Shown: positions 1 through 7,144 of the stretch, piece after piece
Layout of the letters: each line of letters opens with the position of its first letter
How positions within the stretch are numbered: position 1 is the first letter of the stretch
Source of the DNA: Clostridia bacterium
GTDB taxonomy: Bacteria > Bacillota > Clostridia > Oscillospirales > Acutalibacteraceae
DNA: 13,837 nucleotides
NCBI GenBank assembly: GCA_024404065.1
Contig: JAKSQR010000025.1
Coordinates: forward strand, 1 to 13,837
Direction of reading: 5' to 3'
Notes under the pieces: generated by a model
What the model saw: the letters and a program-made list of their open reading frames with translations, nothing else
Databases searched by the model: none
What the model was told of the DNA's origin: nothing
Position numbers and translations under genes: made by a program

Positions 1-2
1 GT

Positions 3-455
3 AAAATTGATTTAACTAAATCCGTTGAGCCTGAAAATTATAACAGAGATGTTTACATTCGTGTAGTTTTAGGCCCTCAGGACGATATGTTTACAGAAAC
101 TGACCTTAAGCTTTTCTTTAAGCAGCAATATTGCGTTACACCATACCTTGACCGTATGGGTATCCGCCTTAATGGTATAGCTCTTAAGGGCAAAAAAGGT
201 ATGGATATTATATCAGATGGTATCACCTTCGGCTCAATTCAGATTGCCCGCTCAGGTATGCCCATTATACTAATGGCAGACCATCAGACTACAGGCGGCT
301 ACGCAAAAATTGCAACAGTTATCAGTGCTGATTTGCCAAAGCTTGCTCAGGTAAAAACAAATGATATTATTCATTTTGAAAAGGTAAGCATTGAAAAGGC
401 AGAGAAGATTGCTGTTAAAGAAAAGAAATACTTTGAGAAACTTGCTAAGAGGTAA
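3..455 (+). CDS. pxpC: 5-oxoprolinase subunit PxpC (biotin-dependent carboxyltransferase / KipA family), C-terminal part
   Basis: The reading frame is open from the left edge, so the gene starts outside the window; about 150 C-terminal residues are visible of a family that is usually near 330. The window opens with RVVLGPQDDMF, then shows DRMGIRLNG, FGSIQIARSGMPIILMADHQ and TGGYAKIATVISADLPKLAQ. These are the conserved C-terminal blocks of the PxpC/KipA/AHS2 family. PxpA, PxpB and PxpC together hydrolyse 5-oxoproline to glutamate using ATP in the cytoplasm. The stop codon lies 2 nt before the next gene, so the two are co-transcribed. pxpB would be expected just upstream, outside the window. 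An alternative name is the KipA antagonist of B. subtilis sporulation control, but pxpA three genes on favours the metabolic role. Confidence 0.9.
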   Translation, partial: KIDLTKSVEPENYNRDVYIRVVLGPQDDMFTETDLKLFFKQQYCVTPYLDRMGIRLNGIALKGKKGMDIISDGITFGSIQIARSGMPIILMADHQTTGGYAKIATVISADLPKLAQVKTNDIIHFEKVSIEKAEKIAVKEKKYFEKLAKR

Positions 456-457
456 TT

Positions 458-1243
458 ATGGATTATTCAAATATGCACCCTCAGGAGGTTAAAAAGCTTA
501 TCCGTGAGGGTAAAATAGATTTTCAGACATCAGGTATGTGCAATGGCTATGCTCAGGCTAACCTTTGCATTCTTCCTAAGGATTATGCCTTTGATTTTCT
601 TCTTTTTTGTATGAGAAATCCGAAGCCCTGTCCCATTCTTGAGGTTGGTGATGTAGGTTCTAAAGAATTTCACACTATGGCAACTGAGGGCGATATCTGT
701 AAGGATTTTCCAAAGTACAGAATCTGGAAAAATGGTGTGCTTGAAAAGGAAGTAACTGATATAACTGAATATTGGCAGGATGATTTTGTATATTTCTTAA
801 TTGGCTGCTCCTTCAGCTTTGAAAGTGAGCTGCTTGAGGCAGATGTACCTGTTCGTCACATTCAAGAGGGCAGAAATGTGCCTATGTTCAATACAAATAT
901 AGAGCTTCAGCCTGCAGGCAAATTCCACGGCAACATGGTAGTTTCAATGAGACCTATTCCTGATGAGCTTGTAGTAAAAGCAGTTAATGTAACTGCTTCA
1001 ATGCCAAGAGTACACGGCTCTCCAATTCAGATTGGTAATCCTGAGGTAATTGGTATAAAGGATGTAAATAAGCCTGATTATGGTGATAGTGTTACCATAA
1101 ATGAGGGCGAAACTCCTGTATTCTGGGCTTGTGGCGTAACACCTCAGAATGTTGTAATGCAGACTAAACCACCTATTGCAATTACACATTCTCCTGGTCA
1201 CATGTTTATTACAGATGTTAAAAATGTAAGCTTAAAATATTAA
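458..1243 (+). CDS. YcsI/DUF1445 family protein (putative hydro-lyase or D-glutamate cyclase-like)
   Basis: A complete 261-aa soluble protein, close to the usual family length of about 265. Family blocks visible include GCSFSFE (residues 116-122), VPMFNTN (141-147), the VVSMRP segment (161-166), HGSPIQIG (186-193), PDYGD (206-210), FWACGVTPQ (222-230) and SPGHMFITD near the end. The family is annotated as putative hydro-lyase. The bacterial gene sits beside the pxp genes in B. subtilis (ycsF-ycsG-ycsI-kip), and a related domain occurs in the mammalian D-glutamate cyclase, which interconverts D-glutamate and 5-oxo-D-proline. The actual reaction here is not proven. The ATG follows AGAGG with good spacing, 2 nt after the pxpC stop. 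Its place between pxpC and pxpA argues for a job in 5-oxoproline or glutamate metabolism. Confidence 0.85.
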   Translation: MDYSNMHPQEVKKLIREGKIDFQTSGMCNGYAQANLCILPKDYAFDFLLFCMRNPKPCPILEVGDVGSKEFHTMATEGDICKDFPKYRIWKNGVLEKEVTDITEYWQDDFVYFLIGCSFSFESELLEADVPVRHIQEGRNVPMFNTNIELQPAGKFHGNMVVSMRPIPDELVVKAVNVTASMPRVHGSPIQIGNPEVIGIKDVNKPDYGDSVTINEGETPVFWACGVTPQNVVMQTKPPIAITHSPGHMFITDVKNVSLKY

Positions 1244-1253
1244 AGGTGATTTT

Positions 1254-2009
1254 ATGTATAAGGTTGACCTTAATTCAGATCTTGGTGAGGGCGCAGCATT
1301 TGATGCTGATATAATTCCTCTTATTACAAGTGCAAATATTGCTTGTGGCTTTCACGCAGGTGACAGCGATATAATGGCTGCTACAATAAGGCTTTGTAAG
1401 GATAATAATGTAGCTTTTGGTGCACATCCCGGTTATCCTGATAAAGAAAACTTTGGCAGAACAAACATGGATGTTACTCCTGAGCAGGTTTATAATATGA
1501 CACTTTGTCAGCTTGGTTCACTTGATGCAATGGCAAAGGCTCAGGGCAAAAAGCTTCAGCACGTTAAACCTCACGGAGCTATGTATAATATGGCTGCAAA
1601 AAATCCTGAGCTTTCAATGGCTATTGCAAATGCAGTAAAAGATTTTGATGACAGCATTATTCTGCTTGCTCTTTCAGGCTCAGAGATGATAAATGCAGCT
1701 AAAAAAGTCGGCATTAAATATGCAAGCGAGGTTTTTGCTGACAGAGCCTATGAGGCAGACGGCACTCTCAGGGCAAGAAAGCTTGAAGGCTCTATGATTA
1801 CTGATGAAAACGAAGCAATCAGCAGAGTTATCCGTATGGTAAAAGAAGGCAAGGTTACTGCCTACACAGGTGAGGATGTACCCCTTGAGGCACACTCGGT
1901 TTGTGTACATGGTGACAGCCCTAAGGCTCTCGATTTTGTAAAAGCTCTTAACAAAGCTTTCAAAGAGAATGATATTCAAACAGTTAATCTTGCAGAGGTT
2001 ATTAAATAA
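1254..2009 (+). CDS. pxpA: 5-oxoprolinase subunit PxpA (LamB/YcsF family)
   Basis: 251 aa, the normal length of the family. The diagnostic blocks are DLNSDLGE (residues 5-12), ANIACGFHAGD (27-37), GAHPGYPD (56-63) followed by FGR, and KPHGAMYN (105-112). Further on come FADRAY with a downstream DG, and VCVHGDSP near the C-terminus. PxpA is the subunit that works with PxpB and PxpC to open the 5-oxoproline ring in an ATP-dependent way, giving L-glutamate. The start is set by AAAGGTGAT placed 5 nt before the ATG; GGTGAT is complementary to the 3' end of 16S rRNA. The stop codon overlaps the alr start (TAATG), which indicates translational coupling. Confidence 0.93.
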   Translation: MYKVDLNSDLGEGAAFDADIIPLITSANIACGFHAGDSDIMAATIRLCKDNNVAFGAHPGYPDKENFGRTNMDVTPEQVYNMTLCQLGSLDAMAKAQGKKLQHVKPHGAMYNMAAKNPELSMAIANAVKDFDDSIILLALSGSEMINAAKKVGIKYASEVFADRAYEADGTLRARKLEGSMITDENEAISRVIRMVKEGKVTAYTGEDVPLEAHSVCVHGDSPKALDFVKALNKAFKENDIQTVNLAEVIK

Positions 2010-3157
2010 TGAATCTGAGAACTTATGCGGCAATAGATCTTGATGCCGTTTTATATAATTACAATAATACCAGAGCAAAACTGCCACAGGGTGTTAAGCT
2101 TTTAGGCGTAATTAAAGCTGATGCTTATGGTCATGGCGCAGTTGCTCTTGGCAGATTACTTGATGATAAATGCGATTTCTTCGGTGTAGCTTGCATTGAA
2201 GAGGCTATTGAGCTTAAAGAAGCAGGTATTAAAACACCTGTACTTATTTTAGGCAGGGTTTTCCCATGGGATTATGAATCAGTAGTTAAATACGATATCC
2301 GTATCCCCATATTCAGCTTTGATGATGCAAAAGCACTCTCTGATGAGGCTGTTAAGCAGGGCAAAACTGCACCATTTCATTTTTGCATAGATACTGGTAT
2401 GAGCCGTATCGGCTTCCAGGTAAATGAAGAAAGTGCAGATATATGTGCTGATATAGTAAAGCTTCCTAATATTAAAGCAGAGGGATTATTTTCACACTTT
2501 GCTACTGCTGATGAAACTGTACTTACAAAAGCAATTGCTCAGAGAGATAAATACATCTCTTTTGTAAATATGCTTCAGAGCAGAGGGATTGAGATACCTA
2601 TTAAGCACCTTAATAACAGTGCGGGTATTATGAATTTTGATAAATACTTTGATATGTGCCGTATGGGCATTATCACCTATGGTTTATATCCGTCTGAAGA
2701 GGTAGATAAAAACCTGCTTGATATTAAGCCTGTTATGAGCTGGCACGCAAGAATTTCTCACATTAAAACTCTTGAAGAGGGCAGGGAAATATCTTACGGC
2801 GGTACATATAAAACTACTGAAAAACGCAGAATTGCTACCATTCCTTTGGGTTATGCTGATGGCTACCCCCGTTGCCTTTCAAATAAAGGTAAGGTAATAG
2901 TAAACGGCAAACTTGCTCCTATAGTAGGCAGAGTTTGTATGGACCAGTTTATGGTTGATGTAACTGATATAGACTGTAATACAGGCGATATTGCTACTCT
3001 TGTTGGTGAGAATAATGGCGCAGTGCTTACTATGGAAGAGGTAAGTAACGCAGCTTACTCATTTAATTACGAGCTTCCATGCAGAGTTGCAAGACGTGTG
3101 CCAAGAGTATATTACAAAGACGGTAAAGTGGTTGATATAAACAATTATCTGCTTTGA
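2009..3157 (+). CDS. alr: Alanine racemase
   Basis: 382 aa, a full-length fold-type III PLP racemase. The N-terminal TIM barrel carries VIKADAYGHG, in which Lys36 is the PLP-binding lysine and Tyr40 the usual neighbour. The second catalytic tyrosine is Tyr263 in the ISYGGTY block of the C-terminal beta domain. The MDQFMVDVT segment (from residue 311) and the GYADGYPR segment (from 281) are also typical. The enzyme interconverts L- and D-alanine for peptidoglycan. The ATG overlaps the pxpA stop by one base and has no separate strong ribosome site, so translation is probably coupled. Placement inside a 5-oxoproline operon is unusual. It may be a second, dedicated racemase rather than the housekeeping one; sequence alone cannot tell the substrate (Ala, Ser or another small amino acid). 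Confidence 0.93.
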   Translation: MNLRTYAAIDLDAVLYNYNNTRAKLPQGVKLLGVIKADAYGHGAVALGRLLDDKCDFFGVACIEEAIELKEAGIKTPVLILGRVFPWDYESVVKYDIRIPIFSFDDAKALSDEAVKQGKTAPFHFCIDTGMSRIGFQVNEESADICADIVKLPNIKAEGLFSHFATADETVLTKAIAQRDKYISFVNMLQSRGIEIPIKHLNNSAGIMNFDKYFDMCRMGIITYGLYPSEEVDKNLLDIKPVMSWHARISHIKTLEEGREISYGGTYKTTEKRRIATIPLGYADGYPRCLSNKGKVIVNGKLAPIVGRVCMDQFMVDVTDIDCNTGDIATLVGENNGAVLTMEEVSNAAYSFNYELPCRVARRVPRVYYKDGKVVDINNYLL

Positions 3158-3200
3158 TTTTTGTGAATAATGCCATATATTATTTTATGCGAAATTTTTA

Positions 3201-3206
3201 TATAAT
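3201..3206 (+). promoter_or_regulatory. Candidate -10 element in the alr to SCP2-like gap
   Basis: The 79-nt gap between alr and the next gene is very AT-rich and contains a perfect TATAAT 30 nt before the TTG start. No convincing -35 box lies 16-18 nt upstream. It may be an internal promoter for the following two genes, or only AT-rich sequence. No terminator hairpin is visible in the gap. Confidence 0.3.
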
Positions 3207-3221
3207 AAATTTATATTTATA

Positions 3222-3230
3222 AAAGGAGGA
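3222..3230 (+). promoter_or_regulatory. Ribosome binding site that sets a TTG start
   Basis: AAAGGAGGA sits 6 nt before the TTG at 3237. It is a near-perfect Shine-Dalgarno sequence at ideal spacing. This supports TTG as the start rather than the in-frame ATG at 3255, which would lie too far downstream (24 nt). Confidence 0.75.
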
Positions 3231-3236
3231 GTTATT

Positions 3237-4001
3237 TTGAAAGAAGCAAAAGCAATGGCCTATGTAAATGCGTATGGCGTTCTTGCTACCCTCGAAAATC
3301 TCTGTGAAATCGATGATAAGGCAAAGGCAGTTTGTCAGGGCCTTAAAAATCCTGTTGCAATTTGTATGGACGTTAAAGACGGTCCCTGTGTTACCTACCA
3401 TTTCTCAAAAGATGGTTGTAAGATGACTGAGGGCGAAGGTGGCTGCACCTGTAAGATGTCTTTTGCATCTCCTGAAAAGTTTAATGCACTTATTGATGAG
3501 TCCAAGCCTGGTATTCCTACAAAGAATCCCGTTCAGGTTCTTTCATTCCTTCTTGGTCCTTTCACAAAGCTTACTGATATTCTTACAGCATATCTTATGC
3601 CTTCAAAAGAGGCTCTTAAAGAAAGAGATTTCTTTGAGAAATCAACAATTCTTACTATGTACACAATAGCAGGTGCTATCTGTGCTCTTGGTAATAACGA
3701 TTCTATCAGCAAGGGCTCAGCTTACTACATTTGTGATGGCGATATCGGTATGGGTATCACAGATGCTTGCTATGTTACAATTTGTGCCCGCAACCATCAC
3801 CTTTCACTTAAAAAGGAAAAGGCTGCTAACCCCAGAGCTGTTATGGAGTTCAAAACTATTGACCTTGCAAACGCTCTTTTTAACGGCACAGCTTCTACAA
3901 TGGCAGAGCTTTGCGCAGGCAATATTCACCTTGCAGGTATGTGTAATATGATTGATAACATCAACAGAATTCTTGACAGAGTTGCTGTTTATTTAGGTTA
4001 A
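3237..4001 (+). CDS. Tandem SCP2-like (sterol-carrier-type) protein of unknown function
   Basis: 254 aa with no signal peptide or membrane segment. The C-terminal half (about 158-254) ends in a pattern of the SCP2 sterol-binding fold: a strand with MEFKT, then a helix with DLANALFNG, then AGNIHLAG, then a helix up to the last residues. The N-terminal half (about 37-122) repeats the same order: CKMSFASPEKFNALIDE, then NPVQVLSFLLGPFTKLTDILTAYL. So the protein looks like two diverged SCP2-like domains. SCP2 domains bind lipids or other hydrophobic ligands. Thirteen cysteines are present, which is high for a cytoplasmic protein and suggests metal or redox sensitivity, or simply anaerobic life. 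The stop codon runs into the ribosome site of the next gene (TTAAGGAGGT), so the two are co-translated. The fold assignment is by eye, and the ligand is unknown. Confidence 0.65.
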   Translation: MKEAKAMAYVNAYGVLATLENLCEIDDKAKAVCQGLKNPVAICMDVKDGPCVTYHFSKDGCKMTEGEGGCTCKMSFASPEKFNALIDESKPGIPTKNPVQVLSFLLGPFTKLTDILTAYLMPSKEALKERDFFEKSTILTMYTIAGAICALGNNDSISKGSAYYICDGDIGMGITDACYVTICARNHHLSLKKEKAANPRAVMEFKTIDLANALFNGTASTMAELCAGNIHLAGMCNMIDNINRILDRVAVYLG

Positions 4002-4015
4002 GGAGGTAATGCAGA

Positions 4016-5287
4016 ATGAGTAAGTATCCTGAATATACACACGAAAAATCACAGGAATGGTTTAACAGAGCACTCGCTGCTATTCCTTCAGGCGTTTATG
4101 GTCACCTTGGCCCCTCAGAAGGTCTTTTCCTTCCCATCACAAAATGGCCTCTTATGGGCGACCATGCAAAGGGCACATATTTCTGGGATGTAGATGGTAA
4201 TAAATACCTTGACTTTATGTGTGCTTATGGTCCTAACGTTCTTGGTTACTGCGATGATGATGTTGACGCAGCAGCTATGGAGCAGTTAAAGATTGGTAAC
4301 TGTACAACATCACCCTCATATAAGATGGTTGAGTGTGCAGAGCTTCTTAAAGATACAGTAGCTTGCGCTGACTGGGCATTCTTTATGAAGAATGGTTCAG
4401 ATGCTACAACATTTTCAGTAATGTGCGCACGTGCTCACACCGGTAAGAAAAAGATGATGTTCTTCAAGGGCTATTATCACGGTGACTTCCAGTGGGCACA
4501 GAAGGCTGACTATCCCGGTATTACACCTGAGGATGTTGCAAATAACATCGTTGTTCCCTGGTTTGATATTGAAGCAATGCAGGAAGCTTATGATGCTTGT
4601 AATGGCGATGTAGCAGGTCTTATTGCTCAGCCTTATGACCATGGTAACTTCTTTGATAATAAGTGTGCTTCAAAAGAGCAGTGGGCAAAGGTTCGTAAGT
4701 TCTGTGACGACCACGGTATGGTTCTTATCATAGATGATGTTCGTACAGGCTTCAGACTTGACCTTGCAGGCTCAGACCATTACTATGGCTTCAAGGCAGA
4801 CCTTATCTGCTTCTGTAAAGCTCTTGCAAATGGTTATAATATGTCCGCAGTTTGTGGCGGTGAGCACATGAAGAATACAGCTTCTTCAGTTGTTTACACA
4901 GGCTCATACTGGATGAGCGCAGAGCCCTTCGCAGCTTGCCTTGCTTGTATTCCTAAGATGAAGAGACTTAATACTCCTCCCATGTTCCGTGAAAAGGGTA
5001 TTAAGCTTACTGATGGTTTTAAGGCTGCAGGTAAAGAGCATGGCTTTGACCTTGTTGTATCTGGTGAGCCCGCTCTCTTCTACTTAAGAATTGCTAATGA
5101 TGACAGCCTTATGCTTCATCAGGAGTGGATTGCTGAGTGCGTAAGCAGAGGTCTCTTCCTTGCTTCTCACCACAACCATTTCATCAACGCTTCAGTTACT
5201 GACGAAGATATTGCTCTTGCTATTGATATAGCAGAGGATGCTTTTGGCGTAGTAGCTGCAAGACACCCTGAGCTTGGTCTTAAATAA
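4016..5287 (+). CDS. Class III PLP enzyme related to glutamate-1-semialdehyde 2,1-aminomutase
   Basis: 423 aa, the normal size for the aminomutase/class III aminotransferase fold. Seen in order: FWDVDGNKYLDF (residues 56-67), the NGSDAT cofactor-phosphate block (126-131), KGYYHGDFQ (151-159), IIDDVRTGFR (238-247) and the PLP lysine Lys268 in CKALANGY. The C-terminal SHHNHFINASVTDEDI block matches the aminomutase end. Some positions differ from true HemL: DDVRTG replaces DEVMTG, and QPYDHG stands where a conserved EP usually lies, so a different substrate is likely. Candidates are a beta- or omega-amino acid transaminase, or an amino-acid racemase or mutase of this fold. It has a perfect AAGGAGGT site and follows the SCP2-like gene by 14 nt. 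A strong terminator lies directly downstream. No heme genes are nearby. Confidence 0.85.
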   Translation: MSKYPEYTHEKSQEWFNRALAAIPSGVYGHLGPSEGLFLPITKWPLMGDHAKGTYFWDVDGNKYLDFMCAYGPNVLGYCDDDVDAAAMEQLKIGNCTTSPSYKMVECAELLKDTVACADWAFFMKNGSDATTFSVMCARAHTGKKKMMFFKGYYHGDFQWAQKADYPGITPEDVANNIVVPWFDIEAMQEAYDACNGDVAGLIAQPYDHGNFFDNKCASKEQWAKVRKFCDDHGMVLIIDDVRTGFRLDLAGSDHYYGFKADLICFCKALANGYNMSAVCGGEHMKNTASSVVYTGSYWMSAEPFAACLACIPKMKRLNTPPMFREKGIKLTDGFKAAGKEHGFDLVVSGEPALFYLRIANDDSLMLHQEWIAECVSRGLFLASHHNHFINASVTDEDIALAIDIAEDAFGVVAARHPELGLK

Positions 5288-5295
5288 TTAAACTA

Positions 5296-5330
5296 AGGTA
5301 GCGGTAATCTATGCCGCTACCTGTTTTTTA
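5296..5330 (+). terminator. Intrinsic terminator after the aminomutase-like gene
   Basis: AGGTAGCGG (5296-5304) pairs fully with CCGCTACCT (5314-5322). The loop is 9 nt and a T-run (TGTTTTTT) follows. It starts 8 nt after the stop codon and separates this operon from the tryptophan-controlled unit. Confidence 0.93.
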
Positions 5331-5378
5331 TATTTACCACTTTAGCGTGATAATTTGCTAACCTGATAAAATTTATTG

Positions 5379-5407
5379 TTGACAAATATTTTATATAGGA
5401 TTATAAT
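5379..5407 (+). promoter_or_regulatory. Consensus sigma-A promoter of the T-box/trpB2 unit
   Basis: The -35 box TTGACA (5379-5384) and the -10 box TATAAT (5402-5407) are both perfect, with a 17-nt spacer. Transcription should start near 5413-5415, a few bases before the base of T-box stem I. A maximal promoter fits a gene whose control is exercised afterwards by attenuation. Confidence 0.93.
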
Positions 5408-5619
5408 TTATTAAACCGTTGAAGAAGAGTGAGTAGATTACGAATCTTTCTTTACAGAGAGCTGCAGATGCTGTAATTGCAGTAAGAAAATCGTATTTGA
5501 ATGGGCTTCGGAGGGCGAGCAGAAAGGCTTTGCTTAGTATGTGAGACGGAGAGCGACACTTCGTAAAAAATGGTCAGCGTATGATAGTACGCATTAAGTG
5601 GGTGATAATTCACCAAGCA

Positions 5620-5655
5620 GGGTGGCACCACAGGATTTGTTATTTATCCTGTCCC
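5620..5655 (+). promoter_or_regulatory. T-box antiterminator helix
   Basis: GGG (5620-5622) pairs with CCC (5653-5655) below the seven-base bulge TGGCACC. Above the bulge, ACAGGAT (5630-5636) pairs with ATCCTGT (5646-5652). The 3' strand overlaps the terminator stem, so the two structures exclude each other. Confidence 0.88.
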
Positions 5656-5686
5656 GGCAGTTATGTCGGGGCAGGTTTTTTATTTT
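5648..5686 (+). terminator. Regulated T-box terminator
   Basis: CCTGTCCCG (5648-5656) pairs with CGGGGCAGG (5667-5675), with one G-T wobble, followed by TTTTTTATTTTAT. It ends about 30 nt before the trpB2 start. It competes with the antiterminator for the ATCCTGTCCC strand and closes transcription when tRNA-Trp is charged. Confidence 0.92.
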
Positions 5687-5716
5687 ATAATCTATTTTGA
5701 AAGGAAGTAAAACCTA

Positions 5717-7090
5717 ATGGAAAAGAAAATCCCTTACAAAATTTACTTAGAAGAAAGTGAAATCCCCAAGCAGTGGTACAATGTACGTGCTGATATGAAA
5801 AACAAGCCCGCTCCTCTTCTTAATCCCGGCACACTTGAGCCCATGAAGGCTGAAGAGCTTGGTGGCGTTTTCTGTGAAGAGCTTGTAAAGCAGGAGCTTG
5901 ATAACGACACAGCATATATTGATATCCCTGAGGAAATTCATGATTTCTATAAAATGTATCGTCCATCACCCACAATCAGAGCTTACTACCTTGAGAAGCT
6001 TCTTGATACTCCCGCAAAGATTTACTATAAATTTGAGGGTAACAACACATCTGGCTCACATAAGCTTAACTCAGCTATTGCACAGGCTTACTATGCAAAG
6101 AAGCAGGGCTTAAAGGGTGTTACTACTGAAACAGGTGCTGGTCAGTGGGGTACAGCTCTTTCAATGGCTTGCTCATATTTCGGCCTTGATTGTAAGGTAT
6201 ATATGGTTAAATGCTCCTATGAGCAGAAGCCCTTCCGTCGTGAAGTTATGAGAACTTATGGTGCTTCCGTTACACCTTCACCCTCAATGGATACAAACAT
6301 CGGCAGAAAGATTAACGCTGACCATCCTGGTACAACAGGTTCACTTGGTTGTGCTATTTCAGAGGCAGTTGAGGTTGCTACAAGCAATGATGGTTACAGA
6401 TATGTTCTTGGTTCAGTTCTTAACCAGGTTCTTCTTCATCAGTCAGTTATCGGTCTTGAAGCAAAGGCAGCTCTTGATAAGTACGGTGTAAAGCCTGATA
6501 TCATTATCGGCTGTGCAGGCGGCGGCTCAAACCTTGGTGGTCTTATCTCTCCCTTTATGGGCGAAAAGCTCAGAGGCGAAGCAGATTACAGAATTATCGC
6601 TGTTGAGCCTGCATCATGTCCCAGCCTTACTCGTGGTAAGTATGCTTATGACTTCTGCGATACAGGTATGGTATGTCCTCTTGCTAAGATGTACACACTT
6701 GGCTCAAACTTTATTCCTTCACCCAACCATGCAGGCGGTCTTCGTTACCACGGTATGAGCTCCATTCTTTCACAGCTTTATGATGATGGCTATATGGAGG
6801 CTACATCAGTTAAGCAGACAGAGGTATTTGAAGCTGCTGAAATGTTTGCAAGAGTTGAAGGTATTCTTCCTGCTCCCGAAAGCTCACACGCAATCCGTGT
6901 TGCTATTGATGAGGCTCTCAAGTGCAAGGAAACAGGCGAAGAGAAGACAATTCTCTTTGGTCTTACAGGTACAGGTTACTTTGATATGGTTGCTTATGAG
7001 AAGTTCCATAACGGCGAAATGGGCGATTATATTCCCACAGATGATGACCTTAAGGCAAGCCTTGATACTCTTCCCAAGGTTGATAAATAA
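5717..7090 (+). CDS. trpB: TrpB2-type tryptophan synthase beta subunit, stand-alone
   Basis: 457 aa, longer than classical TrpB (about 400) and matching the TrpB2 class with its extended N-terminus (KQWYNVRADM, residues 18-27). The PLP lysine is Lys116 in SGSHKLNSA. ETGAGQWG (138-145) contains the catalytic glutamate; classical TrpB has QHG here, and the W is a TrpB2 feature. The PLP phosphate loop is GCAGGGSNLGG (265-275), and GLTGTGYFDM lies near the C-terminus. The enzyme joins indole and L-serine to make L-tryptophan. No trpA or other trp gene is adjacent, so it probably salvages indole from the surroundings or works with a distant pathway. The T-box upstream ties it directly to tryptophan starvation. 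The ribosome site is AAAGGAAG, about 9 nt before the ATG. Confidence 0.94.
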   Translation: MEKKIPYKIYLEESEIPKQWYNVRADMKNKPAPLLNPGTLEPMKAEELGGVFCEELVKQELDNDTAYIDIPEEIHDFYKMYRPSPTIRAYYLEKLLDTPAKIYYKFEGNNTSGSHKLNSAIAQAYYAKKQGLKGVTTETGAGQWGTALSMACSYFGLDCKVYMVKCSYEQKPFRREVMRTYGASVTPSPSMDTNIGRKINADHPGTTGSLGCAISEAVEVATSNDGYRYVLGSVLNQVLLHQSVIGLEAKAALDKYGVKPDIIIGCAGGGSNLGGLISPFMGEKLRGEADYRIIAVEPASCPSLTRGKYAYDFCDTGMVCPLAKMYTLGSNFIPSPNHAGGLRYHGMSSILSQLYDDGYMEATSVKQTEVFEAAEMFARVEGILPAPESSHAIRVAIDEALKCKETGEEKTILFGLTGTGYFDMVAYEKFHNGEMGDYIPTDDDLKASLDTLPKVDK

Positions 7091-7100
7091 TTAAATTTTA

Positions 7101-7134
7101 ATATCCCTGAGTCGTTTGATTCAGGGATATTTTA
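7101..7134 (+). terminator. Intrinsic terminator after trpB2
   Basis: ATATCCCTGA (7101-7110) is a perfect 10-bp match to TCAGGGATAT (7121-7130). The following T-run is short (TTT, then ATGG), so termination may be partial and some readthrough into the next gene is likely. The hairpin ends only about 14 nt before the next start codon. Confidence 0.72.
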
Positions 7135-7144
7135 TGGTAATACT

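Larger units (their letters stand above)
5414..5686 (+). ncRNA. T-box leader riboswitch sensing tRNA-Trp
   Basis: A complete T-box leader lies between the promoter and trpB2. Stem I has a base GAAG/CTTC (5421-5424 with 5506-5509), an AGTA turn (5432-5435) and the stem TACGA/TCGTA (5439-5443 with 5491-5495). Its distal end has an AGAGAG bulge and the CTGCA/TGCAG stem (5462-5466, 5478-5482). The specifier codon lies in GAATGGG, namely TGG at 5502-5504, which is tryptophan. Stem III is GGTGA/TCACC (5601-5605, 5610-5614). The T-box core AGGGTGGCACC is at 5619-5629, and its TGGC pairs with GCCA, the tRNA end expected for tRNA-Trp with discriminator G. Uncharged tRNA-Trp should stabilise the antiterminator and permit trpB2 expression. 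The extent is set by the inferred start site and the terminator T-run. Confidence 0.95.

Noticed and set aside
1680..2087. A 135-codon open frame on the minus strand inside pxpA and alr
   Set aside because: It lies antisense to two genes with strong family motifs, has no family signal of its own, and arises from their codon composition.
4016..5287. Calling this gene hemL (true glutamate-1-semialdehyde aminomutase)
   Set aside because: The fold and order of motifs match, but DDVRTG and QPYDHG differ from the HemL consensus and no heme biosynthesis gene is nearby, so only a related-enzyme call is supported.
5498..5504. Reading the T-box specifier as GAA (glutamate) from the GAATGGG segment
   Set aside because: The specifier position in the loop and the antiterminator UGGC, which fits a G-discriminator tRNA, both support TGG; the downstream gene is a tryptophan synthase.
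6258..7094. Three + strand open frames in another phase within trpB2
   Set aside because: They overlap the real gene completely, encode leucine/glutamine-rich low-information protein and are shadows of its codon usage.
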